Source: Microbacterium sp. LWH3-1.2 (GTDB lineage: Bacteria; Actinomycetota; Actinomycetes; Actinomycetales; Microbacteriaceae). From it: a stretch of 64,000 bases of DNA. Position numbers and translations under genes: made by a program. The stretch covers positions 1,674,001 to 1,738,000 of the forward strand of contig NZ_JBEGIK010000001.1 in assembly GCF_040675855.1 (NCBI RefSeq). Direction: 5' to 3'. Within the stretch, counting starts at the first letter, position 1; the number at the start of each line of letters is the position of its first letter. This document shows, one piece after another, positions 45,186-53,533 of the stretch. The notes beneath the pieces are model-generated. The model was given only the letters and a program-made list of their open reading frames with translations. It was not told the origin of the DNA and did no database searches.

Positions 45186-45782
45186 ATGGGCAAGGTCGTG
45201 ACGTCGGCGTCGATGTCGTTGGACGGCTTCGTCGCGCACGAGAACAACGATCCGGGGCGCCTCTTCGACTGGTACGAGGCCGGTGAGGTCGAGGTCCTCA
45301 CCGCGAGCGAGCCGGCGTCGTTCCATCTCACCCCGACCAGTGCGGATCACTGGCGCAGCTTCATCGGGGAACTCGGATGCCTCGTGGTCGGCCGCCTGCT
45401 GTTCGACATCACCGACGGCTGGAGCGGCGTGCACCCGCTGGGCGTGCCGTTCGTCGTGCTCACGCACGAGGCCCCGCAGGGCTGGGCCCATGCCCACACC
45501 GGGAATGCGCATTTCGTGACCGACGGGATCGAGGAGGCAGTGGCGAAGGCCCAGGAGCTCGCCGGCGATCGCACGGTCGCGGTGGCCGCCGGTACCGTCG
45601 CCGGCCAGGCGCTCGCCGCGGGGCTCGTCGACGAGGTCGCGGTCGACCTCGTGCCGGTCGTGCTGGGGGAGGGGCATCGGTACTTCGCCGAGGTCGATCC
45701 CGCGGCGGTGCGACTGGGCGATCCGACGGTGGTCATCCCGAGCGCCCGCGTGACGCACATGGTGTTCCCGGTCGAGCGGTGA
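45186..45782 (+). CDS. DHFR/RibD-C-family reductase
   Basis: A 198-residue protein of the dihydrofolate-reductase-like RibD C-terminal family: SASMSLDGFVAHENNDPGRLFDWY at the start, CLVVGRLLFD, FVTDGIEEAVAKAQELAG and VAAGTVAGQALAAGLVDEVAVDLVPVVLGEG are family landmarks. It would bind NADPH. Three bases separate it from the SRPBCC gene, so it is the third gene of the ArsR cassette. Not a bona fide folate or riboflavin enzyme as far as can be seen. Confidence 0.88.
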   Translation: MGKVVTSASMSLDGFVAHENNDPGRLFDWYEAGEVEVLTASEPASFHLTPTSADHWRSFIGELGCLVVGRLLFDITDGWSGVHPLGVPFVVLTHEAPQGWAHAHTGNAHFVTDGIEEAVAKAQELAGDRTVAVAAGTVAGQALAAGLVDEVAVDLVPVVLGEGHRYFAEVDPAAVRLGDPTVVIPSARVTHMVFPVER

Positions 45783-45811
45783 GCGGGGTGACGGATGTCG
45801 CGACCGGCCGC

Positions 45812-45817
45812 TAGCGT
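45812..45817 (+). promoter_or_regulatory. -10 element of (near-)leaderless promoter
   Basis: TAGCGT ends seven bases before the ATG at 45825. Confidence 0.4.
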
Positions 45818-45824
45818 CTGATCC

Positions 45825-46868
45825 ATGGCGTCCCCGCGGATCACCCTCACCGTGCCCGGCCCCGACGGCGATCGCGAGGTGGGGATCTCGAATCCCGACC
45901 GGGTGATCTGGCCAGAGGCCGGCATCACCAAGCGCGATCTCGCGGAGTACCTCATCGCGGTCTCCGGGCCGTTCCTGGCGGCGAACGGCGACCGCCCCGT
46001 GTCGCTCGAGCGGTTCCCCGAGGGTGTCGACGGCGAACGGTTCTACTCGAAGAACCCGCCGAAGGGGGCGCCAGCCTTCGTCGAAGCCCAGACCGTGACG
46101 TACAACAGCGGGCGGCGGCATCCGCAGATCATCCTCACCGAGATCGCCGCGGCGGTCTGGGCCGTGCAGATGAACACCATCGTCTTCCACCCGTGGGCGT
46201 CGCTGACGGCGAACACCGACAATCCCGTCGAGCTGCGCATCGACCTCGACCCGCAGCCGGGGACGGATTTCACGGATGCCGCGGCCGTCGCCCCTGCGAT
46301 GCGCGACGTGCTCGCCGAGGCGGGGTTGACCGCGTTTCTGAAGACCAGCGGCAACCGCGGCATCCACGTGTTCTGTCCGATCGAGCCGGAGTGGGAGTTC
46401 CTCGACGTGCGCCATGCGGTCATCGCGGCGGGCCGCGAGCTGGAACGGCGCCTCCCCGACAAAGTCACGATGAACTGGTGGAAGGAGGAGCGCGGCGAGC
46501 GCATCTTCATCGACTTCAACCAGGCCAACCGCGACCGCACGATGGCCGGCGCCTACAGTCCGCGCGCGCTGCCGACCGCGACGGTGTCGACGCCGCTCGC
46601 CTGGGAAGAGCTGGAGGCCGGGGTCGACCCGGCGGACTTCACCGTGCGGACCGTTCCGCGGCGCCTCGCCGACGTCGGCGACCCGTGGGCCGACCTGCTC
46701 GCGAAGCCGGGGCGCATCGACACGCTGCTGGAGTGGTGGCACCGCGACCTCGACGACGGGCTCGGCGAGCTGCCGTTCCCGCCGGACTTCCCCAAGATGC
46801 CGGGCGAGCCGCCGCGCGTGCAGCCGAGCCGCAAGAACGAGGCGAACTGGCCCAAGGACGAGGCCTGA
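45825..46868 (+). CDS. LigD-type DNA polymerase/primase domain protein (NHEJ)
   Basis: A 347-residue stand-alone LigD polymerase (archaeo-eukaryotic primase fold). Landmarks: ISNPDRVIWPEAGITKRDLAEYL, RPVSLERFPEGVDGERFYSKN, the metal-binding DLDP (about 139-142), KTSGNRGIHVFCPI and RIFIDFNQANRDRTMAGAYSPRA. Such enzymes fill gaps and add nucleotides at broken ends during non-homologous end joining. The nuclease and ligase domains of full LigD are absent; a separate ATP-dependent ligase lies 1.3 kb away on the other strand. Ku is not in the window. Confidence 0.92.
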   Translation: MASPRITLTVPGPDGDREVGISNPDRVIWPEAGITKRDLAEYLIAVSGPFLAANGDRPVSLERFPEGVDGERFYSKNPPKGAPAFVEAQTVTYNSGRRHPQIILTEIAAAVWAVQMNTIVFHPWASLTANTDNPVELRIDLDPQPGTDFTDAAAVAPAMRDVLAEAGLTAFLKTSGNRGIHVFCPIEPEWEFLDVRHAVIAAGRELERRLPDKVTMNWWKEERGERIFIDFNQANRDRTMAGAYSPRALPTATVSTPLAWEELEAGVDPADFTVRTVPRRLADVGDPWADLLAKPGRIDTLLEWWHRDLDDGLGELPFPPDFPKMPGEPPRVQPSRKNEANWPKDEA

Positions 46869-46905
46869 CGGGGCAGCCGCGAGGCGGCCGCGCGATCGGC
46901 CGGTC

Positions 46906-48078
46906 TCACTCGGAGTCGTCCGAGAGGTCGGCGAGGAGCAGGACAGCGAGTCCCACTGCCGTCGCACTCGCGTAGCCGTGATTGCCGCGCTCGTCGTCGA
47001 TCGTGACCTCGGAGGCGATCACGGCGACGGCATCCCTGACCGGGTCGATGACGACCGCCGTTCCGCCCTCGCCCTGGGCGTAGAACACGCCGCGCTGCGG
47101 GTCGACCCACCACTGGTAGCCGTAGGCGATCGTTCCGTAACCGACGGTGGCGACGACGGGACTGGTGGCCTGGACGGCCCACGTGGCCGACACCACCTGC
47201 TCGTCGTCCCAGGCGCCCTCGTCGAGCATGAGCTGGCCGATGCTCAGAAGATCCGATGGGCGCAGCCGCAGGTGCGTATAGCCGAGATTCACCCCTTGCG
47301 GGTCGGCGGGCCAGGCCACGTCGGCTTCCTGGTACTCCCGGAGAAGTTCCTGGGGGTCGCGACCGGCCGCGAACCGCTCTTCCCACAGGGGCGCGGTGTC
47401 GATGTCGAGCGGCTCGAACAGCACCTCGTCCGCGAACCGGAACGGCGACATCCCCGTGGCCTCGGCGACGATGGCGGCGAGGATGTGCGTGCCCGGGTCG
47501 GAGAAGAGGAACCGCCCGTCGCCCGGCCCGCGGGATGCGCGATCCGCGAGGATCGCGGCGACCCAGTCCGGCTGCGCATAAAGGTCGGCCGGCGTTCCGC
47601 GGATGTCGCGCTCTTCGGACATCGGCGCGAAGTTGGCCGTATGGGTGAGCACGGCCTTCAGCTGGATGGCCGCCGTCTCGGCGGTGAGAACGGCCGCGTA
47701 GGCGGGGAGCAGCTGACCGAGTGTGGCGTCGACGCCTGAGATGAGTCCGCGGTCGATCGCGATGCCGATGAGGGTCGAGGTCACCGCGCGTGTGACGCCT
47801 CGCACGTCCCAGGTGTCGTCCGCGGTCGACTCCTGATACTGCTCGTAGACGAGTTCCCCGTGCTGCTGCACGAGGACTGCGCGCACGGCATCCTCGCCGT
47901 ACAGCGTGCCGAAGATGGATTCGATGTCTTCGCGGATGGCATCGGTGGGCTGCGGCTTCTCGGGCAGAGAAAGGGCTGACGAGCAGCCGGAGACGAGCAG
48001 CGCCCCGAGCACAGCGCACATCAGCGAGATCCGCGTGCCGGCACGACCGCGGGAATCCTGGTGGTCTCGGCGGGCCAT
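46906..48078 (-). CDS. Beta-lactamase-fold lipoprotein lacking the catalytic Ser-Lys pair
   Basis: A 390-residue member of the serine beta-lactamase/class C-like hydrolase family. GGAGG precedes the ATG at 48078, which gives a lipoprotein signal with lipobox VSGC (C32). The fold is clear (LTHTANFAPMSEE, RFLFSDPGTHILAAIVAEATG, LRLRPSDLLSIGQLMLDEGAWDDEQVVSATWA, YGYQWWVD). However, where relatives have SVTK as nucleophile motif this protein has GVTR (94-97), so both Ser and Lys are missing, and the YxN motif reads YTH. It should be a non-catalytic surface protein. It lies between the two NHEJ genes. Confidence 0.85.
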   Translation of the reverse strand: MARRDHQDSRGRAGTRISLMCAVLGALLVSGCSSALSLPEKPQPTDAIREDIESIFGTLYGEDAVRAVLVQQHGELVYEQYQESTADDTWDVRGVTRAVTSTLIGIAIDRGLISGVDATLGQLLPAYAAVLTAETAAIQLKAVLTHTANFAPMSEERDIRGTPADLYAQPDWVAAILADRASRGPGDGRFLFSDPGTHILAAIVAEATGMSPFRFADEVLFEPLDIDTAPLWEERFAAGRDPQELLREYQEADVAWPADPQGVNLGYTHLRLRPSDLLSIGQLMLDEGAWDDEQVVSATWAVQATSPVVATVGYGTIAYGYQWWVDPQRGVFYAQGEGGTAVVIDPVRDAVAVIASEVTIDDERGNHGYASATAVGLAVLLLADLSDDSE

Positions 48079-48174
48079 GGATGCCTCCATCAGCAGTGAC
48101 CCTGACCGCAAGGTACACCCGCGCCGGGCCGGCGAACAGGTCACTGCCGCGGCATCCGCTCGCCGCCGGAGGCG

Positions 48175-49221
48175 TCAGACCAGCACGTCGGCCAGGTCGT
48201 ACGCTGCGACCACCTCGAGCTGCTCGTACGTGCAGGAGCGCGGGTCCCGATCGGGGCGCCAGCGCTCGAACTGCACGGTGTGGCGGAAGCGCCAGCCTTC
48301 GAGCTGGTCGTACCGCACCTCGAGCACGCGCTCGGGTCGCAGCCGCACGAACGACGAATCGGCTCGCCCCGCCTGGAATCGGGAGTTCTCGCCCTCGCCG
48401 CGCAACGCCTCGCCGTCGGCGTCGCGCTCGACGAGCGGGGCGAGCTCGTCGATGAGCTCGAGCCGGCGCGCGTTGCTCCAGGCGGCGACACCTCCGACGG
48501 GGTAGAGCGTGCCGTCTTCGCCGTACAGCCCGACGAGCAGCGAGCCCACGCCCTCACCCGACTTGTGGATGCGATACCCCAGCGCCACGACATCGGCCGT
48601 GCGCGCGTGCTTGATCTTGAACATCGTGCGCTTGCCGGGCGCGTACGGCTGGTCGAGCGGCTTCGCGACCACGCCGTCGAGACCGGCGCCCTCGAACTCG
48701 GCGAGCCACCTGCGTGCGAGCTCGGGATCGTCGGTGGTGCGCGTGACGTGGACCGGGCCGGGCACGTCACGCAACAGGTCGACGAGCGTCTGCCGGCGCG
48801 TCGCGAACGGCTCGTTCCGCAGATCCCGGTCGCCGACGGCGAGCAGATCGAACGCGATGAACATCGCCGGCGTCTGCTCGGCGAGCATGTTCACACGCGA
48901 TGCGGCGGGGTGGATGCGCTGCGACAGCGACTCCCAGTCGAGCCGGCGCCGGCCGTCGCGGTCGATCGGCACGACGATCTCGCCGTCGAGGAGGCACGGC
49001 TCGGGCAGCAGCCGGCCGAACGCCTCGACGAGCTCGGGGAAGTACCGCGTCAGCGGCTTCGCGCCGCGAGACCCGATCTCGACATTCTCGCCGTCCCACG
49101 AGATGAGGGCGCGGAACCCGTCCCACTTCGGCTCGTAGCTCAGCCCACCGGAAACCTTCGCTCGATCGGGAACGTCGGGCACGGACTTCGCGAGCATCGG
49201 CGCGGGGATCTCGTACGGCAT
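48175..49221 (-). CDS. ATP-dependent DNA ligase (LigC/LigD-ligase type)
   Basis: A 348-residue ligase. K32 in PKWDGFR is the adenylated lysine; GSRGAKPLTRYFPEL, CLLDGEIV, FIAFDLLAVGDRDL, EGAGLDGVVAKPLD and MFKIKHARTADVVALGYR are the nucleotidyltransferase motifs, followed by an OB-fold domain. The ATG at 49221 is used; one three codons earlier is possible. It is shorter than LigB and resembles the LigC-type ligases used in mycobacterial end joining. With the polymerase gene at 45825 it would supply a split LigD activity. Confidence 0.92.
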   Translation of the reverse strand: MPYEIPAPMLAKSVPDVPDRAKVSGGLSYEPKWDGFRALISWDGENVEIGSRGAKPLTRYFPELVEAFGRLLPEPCLLDGEIVVPIDRDGRRRLDWESLSQRIHPAASRVNMLAEQTPAMFIAFDLLAVGDRDLRNEPFATRRQTLVDLLRDVPGPVHVTRTTDDPELARRWLAEFEGAGLDGVVAKPLDQPYAPGKRTMFKIKHARTADVVALGYRIHKSGEGVGSLLVGLYGEDGTLYPVGGVAAWSNARRLELIDELAPLVERDADGEALRGEGENSRFQAGRADSSFVRLRPERVLEVRYDQLEGWRFRHTVQFERWRPDRDPRSCTYEQLEVVAAYDLADVLV

Positions 49222-49366
49222 GCGTCTCATCCTGCCGCTCCCCGACGACACCGGGAACCCGATCCCGCGAAGCGGAGGGGGCGAGGCCGGTGCCGGCCTC
49301 GCCCCCTCCCGGCGAACATCTGTCGGCAGATGTTCAGGGTGCGCGCTCGCGGTCGCGAAATGGAGG

Positions 49367-49561
49367 TCAGTGGCCCGCGATGGCCGCGGCACCCCCGCCG
49401 TGGTGGAGGATTCCGCGGAACCAGGCCGACAGCGGCCGGCCCGCGGGGCGCGCGGGCGCCTGGCCGCGCTCGGCGTGAGAGCGCATGAGCTCGAGTTCGC
49501 GGACGAGCTCGCCCACGCGCTGCTGGTAGATGATGTGGCCCGCGTAGCTGGTGTCGTACAT
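49367..49561 (-). CDS. Small hypothetical protein, 64 aa
   Basis: MYDTSYAGHIIYQQRVGELV begins a 64-residue basic protein preceded by a strong CAGGAGA site seven bases upstream of the ATG. It has a helical N-terminal half (GELVRELELMRSHAERG) and a His/Gly-rich end (ILHHGGGAAAIAGH). No known domain. The good ribosome-binding site and codon use support a real gene. Confidence 0.65.
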   Translation of the reverse strand: MYDTSYAGHIIYQQRVGELVRELELMRSHAERGQAPARPAGRPLSAWFRGILHHGGGAAAIAGH

Positions 49562-49738
49562 GAGTGTCTCCTGTCTGCGGCGGAGCCGGGTCTCGGTTCC
49601 GGTTGTGCTGACGGGTACGACTTTCCTCGCTAAGGCGGGTGGCCCTCATCGGGCGTTACCCCTGTCTTGGCGCCCGCGGGTACCTTAGCCCCGCCCAGGC
49701 GTGCCCTACGCGCGCGCGGCGGAGCCTCAGGCGCCGCA

Positions 49739-50890
49739 TCACCGGGCGATCGGACGTTTCGGTCGCGCCCAGCGGGCGGGGAGGTCCTCGCCGTCCCACA
49801 CCTGCACCGCACCCCAGGCCGCGGCGGCGATCGGCACGGCGAGCACCGCCCCGACGATGCCGCCCAGAACGGTGCCGATCGTCAGGGCTACGAGGATCAC
49901 GAACGCGTGCAGCTTCATCGAGCGGCCCATGAGGAACGGCTGCAGGAAGTTGCCCTCGAGCTGGTTCACGAGCACGACGACACCCACGACCAGCAGGGCA
50001 TTGACCCAGCCGTTGGCCACGAGCGCGACCAGCGCGGCGATGATGCCGGCAACCGTGGCGCCGACGATCGGGATGAACGCCAGCAGGAAGGTCAGCACCG
50101 CGAGAGGGATCGCCAGCGGCACGTTCAGGATGAGCAGGCCGATGAAGATGCCGACGGCGTCCACGAGGGCGACGGTCGCGGTGCCCCGCATGTACGAGCC
50201 GAGGACGCCGACCGTCTTGTCGCCGATCCGCCGCGCCCGCACGTAGTTTCCGCCGCGGAACGGGCGGAGCACGAACTCCCACATCTGCGGGCCGTCCTTC
50301 AGGAAGAAGAAGAGGATCGTGACCATCAGCACGAACCCCGTGACGAAGTTCACGACGGCGTTGACGCCGCGGAGAGCGCCCGACCCGAACTGGGCGCTGG
50401 TGACGAAGTCGATCACGGTCGCGAGCCACTCGTCGAGCTGATTCTGCGACGGCGCGAAGGGCAACGTCTGCACCCACGCGATCAGCTCTTGGCTGCCGTC
50501 CACCGCCTGCGCGGAGAGCTCGTCCCACTGGTCGCGGACCGCCCAGACGATGAGCCAGCCCACACCGGCCAGCAGGACCGTGATGGCGAACAGTGTGATG
50601 AGGGTGGCGGGCAGCGACGGAACGCCGCGGCGCCGCATCCATCTCAGCACCGGCGCGAACGCGCACGCGAGGATCAGCGCGATCGTCAGGGGGATGGTCA
50701 CCAGCGTCAGGTACTGGATCGCGAAGATGACGCCGGTGAGCACGGTGACGACGACCAGGATCTGGACGGCACGGATGCTGAGCCTGCCGAAGCCGTCGGC
50801 CCACAGACTCCACGGTGCGCGGGTCGCCCGCGGCTCGACATCGTGCGATTCGAGGACGACGCGCTGAGGGTCGTTGCGGAACAGTCCCAT
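49739..50890 (-). CDS. AI-2E-family membrane transporter
   Basis: A 383-residue AI-2E (UPF0118/PerM) family protein with about seven to eight membrane segments. Landmarks include IPLTIALILACAFAPVLRWMRRRGVP, the amphipathic region TSAQFGSGALRGV, FFFLKDGPQMWE, TVALVDAVGIFIGLLILNVPLAIPLAVLTFLLAFIPIVG and LEGNFLQPFLMGRSMKLHA. The ATG at 50890 fits the leaderless pattern. Some members export autoinducer-2, others are ion antiporters, so the substrate is open. Confidence 0.9.
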   Translation of the reverse strand: MGLFRNDPQRVVLESHDVEPRATRAPWSLWADGFGRLSIRAVQILVVVTVLTGVIFAIQYLTLVTIPLTIALILACAFAPVLRWMRRRGVPSLPATLITLFAITVLLAGVGWLIVWAVRDQWDELSAQAVDGSQELIAWVQTLPFAPSQNQLDEWLATVIDFVTSAQFGSGALRGVNAVVNFVTGFVLMVTILFFFLKDGPQMWEFVLRPFRGGNYVRARRIGDKTVGVLGSYMRGTATVALVDAVGIFIGLLILNVPLAIPLAVLTFLLAFIPIVGATVAGIIAALVALVANGWVNALLVVGVVVLVNQLEGNFLQPFLMGRSMKLHAFVILVALTIGTVLGGIVGAVLAVPIAAAAWGAVQVWDGEDLPARWARPKRPIAR

Positions 50891-50896
50891 GCGCCG

Positions 50897-50902
50897 AGCG
50901 TA
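50897..50902 (-). promoter_or_regulatory. -10 element of leaderless promoter (AI-2E gene)
   Basis: TACGCT on the minus strand ends six bases before the ATG at 50890. Confidence 0.45.
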
Positions 50903-50952
50903 TGCGGTGCGGCGGACGAACCGGGCGGCTTGCGCCGAACCGGGGGGAGGGG

Positions 50953-52191
50953 TTACGCGAAGGCGCTCATCCCGGTGATGTCGCGGCCGATCAGCAGCGC
51001 CTGCACGCTCTCGGTGCCTTCGTACGTGTGGATCGCCTCGATGTCGGCCATGTGCTGCATGACGCCGTTCTCCAGCAGGATGCCGTTGCCGCCGAGCATG
51101 TCGCGGGCGGTCGATGCGATACGGCGGGCCGCGCGGGTGTTGTGATACTTCGCGAGCGAGGCCTGCGTCGGGCGCAGTTCGCCGCGCTCCTCGAGATCGG
51201 CCATCCACCGGCAGTACAGCTGCATCGCGGTGAGCTCCTCGAGCATGTTCGCGAGGCGCTCCTGCACCATCTGGAACTTCGCGAGGGGCTTGCCGAACTG
51301 GATGCGCTGCTGCGAGTACGCGAGAGCGGCCTCGTAGCAGGCGGTCGCGTGTCCGAGCGCCGACCACGCGACGCCCGAGCGCGTCGAGTACAGCACGGTC
51401 GAGGCATCCTTGAAGCTCTTCGTTCCCGGCAGGACGGCACCGGCGGGCACGCGCACGCCATCGAGGGTGATGAGGGCCTGATGGATGCCGCGCAGCGACG
51501 CCTTGCCCGTGATCACGGTGCCCGTGTAGCCCGGGGTGTCCTGCTCGACGAGGAAGCAGCGCACCGCGCCGTGGAACTCGTCGTCGTCGGCTTCGACGCG
51601 CGCCCACACGAACGTGATGCCGCCCGAGGCTCCGTTGCCGATCCATTTCTTCGCGCCGTCGATCACCCACTCCTGCGTGGCGGCGTCCCACTGGGCGACG
51701 GTCTCGAGGGAGACCGAGTCGGATCCGTGGTCGGGTTCGGTGAGAGCGAAGGATGCTGCGACCTCACCCCGCGCGACGGGCACGAGCCACCGCGTCTGCT
51801 GGTCGTCGCTGCCGAAGAGCGCGAGCGTGCGCAGGGCCAGGCCGCCCTGCACGGCGAGCACGGTGCCGAGGGACCCGTCGCCGCGTGAGATCTCCATGTT
51901 CACGAGCCCTGCCCCGAGCGGCGAGATCCGCGTGAGCGCCGGGTGCACGATGCCGTCGTTGAAGAGGTCGAGCTCGCCGCCGCGCATCGCGATGTCGAGG
52001 GGGTACTCGCCGGTGTCCCACGCGTCCTGCATGCGCGTGCCGACCTCGTCGACGTAGGCCTGGGCTCGTTCCCACACCTCGCGGTCGGCCGCAGGGATGT
52101 CGGCGAACACGGCGTAGTAGTCGGTGCCGCGGCGGCGGGTGACGTCGTAGCCCTCGACGCGCTGGCCGGGGCGGGGCTGGAAGTCGGGCAC
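50953..52191 (-). CDS. Acyl-CoA dehydrogenase (glutaryl-CoA-dehydrogenase-like)
   Basis: A 412-residue flavoprotein. The GTG at 52191 follows AGGAG by eight bases; the frame extends further but looks non-coding. Landmarks: GLVNMEISRGDGSLGTVLAVQGGLA, FALTEPDHGSDSVSLET for FAD/substrate contacts, QRIQFGKPLAKFQMVQERLANM, and ARDMLGGNGILLENGVMQHMADIEAIHTYEGTESVQALLIGR, where the E of YEGTE is the usual catalytic base of this subgroup. It oxidises an acyl-CoA to the enoyl-CoA; glutaryl-CoA is one candidate. It stands alone, with a palindrome over its promoter. Confidence 0.9.
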   Translation of the reverse strand: MPDFQPRPGQRVEGYDVTRRRGTDYYAVFADIPAADREVWERAQAYVDEVGTRMQDAWDTGEYPLDIAMRGGELDLFNDGIVHPALTRISPLGAGLVNMEISRGDGSLGTVLAVQGGLALRTLALFGSDDQQTRWLVPVARGEVAASFALTEPDHGSDSVSLETVAQWDAATQEWVIDGAKKWIGNGASGGITFVWARVEADDDEFHGAVRCFLVEQDTPGYTGTVITGKASLRGIHQALITLDGVRVPAGAVLPGTKSFKDASTVLYSTRSGVAWSALGHATACYEAALAYSQQRIQFGKPLAKFQMVQERLANMLEELTAMQLYCRWMADLEERGELRPTQASLAKYHNTRAARRIASTARDMLGGNGILLENGVMQHMADIEAIHTYEGTESVQALLIGRDITGMSAFA

Positions 52192-52235
52192 GGTCGGACT
52201 CCTGGCGTGTGGATGCGGGTAAGGCGGATCCGATT

Positions 52236-52274
52236 CTCGTGGAACTGAATCCCACGAGCAATAGTACTCAGTAC
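52236..52274. promoter_or_regulatory. Two palindromes upstream of the acyl-CoA dehydrogenase gene
   Basis: CTCGTGG and CCACGAG (52236-52242, 52252-52258) form an inverted repeat, and GTACTCAGTAC (52264-52274) is a perfect 11-bp palindrome covering a minus-strand -10 candidate TACTAT. They are likely operator sites for a TetR- or FadR-like factor. Confidence 0.45.
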
Positions 52275-52395
52275 CAACGGCGGACCGGGGGTCGATGAAT
52301 GGCCATGGCGGTGCGACGGGCATTCACGGCGCGAGACCGGCGGCCGCCATGGATCGGTGCGCGGTGCCGCGCGCTCGCGCCGACCCGGCGTCACG

Positions 52396-52514
52396 TGAAC
52401 GTGGCCGAGTTCGCCATGTACCGGGTGAGGGGCGGACGCATCACCGAGTTCTCGGGGTCGGTCAGCCGGTTCGCGATCCTCGACCAGCTGACCGGATCGT
52501 CGGCCTCCGGCTGA
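52396..52514 (+). pseudogene. C-terminal relic of a SnoaL/NTF2-like protein
   Basis: From 52396 the frame reads VNVAEFAMYRVRGGRITEFS and then SVSRFAILDQLTG before a stop at 52512. This matches the end of SnoaL-like (NTF2-fold) proteins, where a strand ends in G.I.E....D...L..QLG. The upstream two thirds of the domain is missing in any frame. The rest of the gap 52192-52557 holds only the palindromes and promoters. Confidence 0.5.
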
Positions 52515-52545
52515 TCGGCCCCTGTCCCGCGTCGGTGCACGCGGC

Positions 52546-52551
52546 CATAAT
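52546..52551 (+). promoter_or_regulatory. -10 element of leaderless promoter
   Basis: CATAAT ends six bases before the GTG at 52558. Confidence 0.45.
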
Positions 52552-52557
52552 GGCGGC

Positions 52558-52980
52558 GTGAGCGAGATCAAGACGCAGGCCAGCGATGCCGACGTGACGG
52601 CCTTCCTCGAGGCGGCGACACCGCAGCGGCGACGGGAGGACGGCCTGGCGCTCGCGGAGATCTTCCGCGAGGTGACCGGAGCCGAGCCCGTGATGTGGGG
52701 CCCGTCGATGGTCGGGTACGGCAGCTATCGGTACGTGTCCCCATCCGATCCCCGGCGCCGGGGCGAATGGCCGAAGACCGCGTTCTCGCCGCGCAAAGCG
52801 CAGCTCTCCCTCTACGGGTTGAAGGATCTTCCCGCAGGGGCCGAGCTGCTACCGGAGCTCGGGAAGTTCACCGAAGGAGCGGGCTGCGTCTACGTGAAGA
52901 AGCTCGACGACATCGACCTCGACGTGCTGCGCCGGCTGATCGCCATCGCGTGGGGGCGCGGCGACGACCCGCTGCCCTAA
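52558..52980 (+). CDS. DUF1801-family protein
   Basis: A 140-residue protein of the DUF1801 (YdhG-like) family: VTAFLEAATPQRRREDGLALAEIFREVTGAEPVMWGPSMVGYGSYRY, then WPKTAFSPRKAQLSLYG and GKCxYxKKL-like GAGCVYVKKLDDIDLDVLRRLI. The GTG start is supported by the promoter spacing. Function unknown; it ends head-on to the next gene with overlapping stops. Confidence 0.88.
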   Translation: MSEIKTQASDADVTAFLEAATPQRRREDGLALAEIFREVTGAEPVMWGPSMVGYGSYRYVSPSDPRRRGEWPKTAFSPRKAQLSLYGLKDLPAGAELLPELGKFTEGAGCVYVKKLDDIDLDVLRRLIAIAWGRGDDPLP

Positions 52981-53363
52981 CCCGCGTCGTCGAGCGCGCG
53001 CCGCAGATACTTCGGGGCCTGCACGCGCCACGCCTCGGTCACCAGTTCGGCGAGGTGCTCTCGGTCGATGCCGGCCATGCGGAACGCGACCTTCGGCTCG
53101 CCCCACGGCGTCGTCGTGCGCAGGAACACGTCGGGTTCCATCTCGATCAGGGCCAGCGCGTCGATCGGGTCGGCGACCTTCACACCGACGACGAGCTCGG
53201 ACGCGATGATCGCCCGCATGTCGTCGGGGACGCTCGGCCAGGGGTGACACTCCCACCCGTAGAGCTTGCTGCGCACGAACCAGGCGGCACCGCCCGTCGT
53301 CGCGCGCTCCTCCGTGCCCGCAAGCCCGGCCGCCGTGCGGCGCAGATCGTCGAGGGTGGCCAC
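52977..53363 (-). CDS. MmcQ/YjbR-family protein
   Basis: A 128-residue protein of the MmcQ/YjbR DNA-binding-like fold: MATLDDLRRTAAGLAGTEER at the start, AWFVRSKLYGWECHP, VKVADPIDALALIEMEPDVFLRTTTPWGEPKVAFRMAGID and EAWRVQAPKYLRRAL. The fold is often called DNA-binding but a function is not known. It is convergent with the DUF1801 gene, sharing four bases at the stops, and its GTG fits the leaderless pattern. Confidence 0.87.
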   Translation of the reverse strand: MATLDDLRRTAAGLAGTEERATTGGAAWFVRSKLYGWECHPWPSVPDDMRAIIASELVVGVKVADPIDALALIEMEPDVFLRTTTPWGEPKVAFRMAGIDREHLAELVTEAWRVQAPKYLRRALDDAG

Positions 53364-53369
53364 GCCGAG

Positions 53370-53375
53370 AGCCTA
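53370..53375 (-). promoter_or_regulatory. -10 element of leaderless promoter (MmcQ/YjbR gene)
   Basis: TAGGCT on the minus strand ends six bases before the GTG at 53363. Confidence 0.5.
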
Positions 53376-53533
53376 CGGCGAACCTCCGACGCCGCGGCGG
53401 TCCGGCGTCGTTCGGTGCGGGCCTCGGCGGTGAGCACCAGTGCAGACGCGCTCGCGCCCGGCGTCGGCCGCCTCTACGACGACCGGCACACGGATGCCGC
53501 GGTCCACCGCCTCCGCGGGAGTCAGCGCGTATC

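Noticed and set aside
49630..49700. GCTAAGG and CCTTAGC as a possible hairpin
   Set aside because: Seven-base arms separated by almost 50 bases are weak and may be chance.
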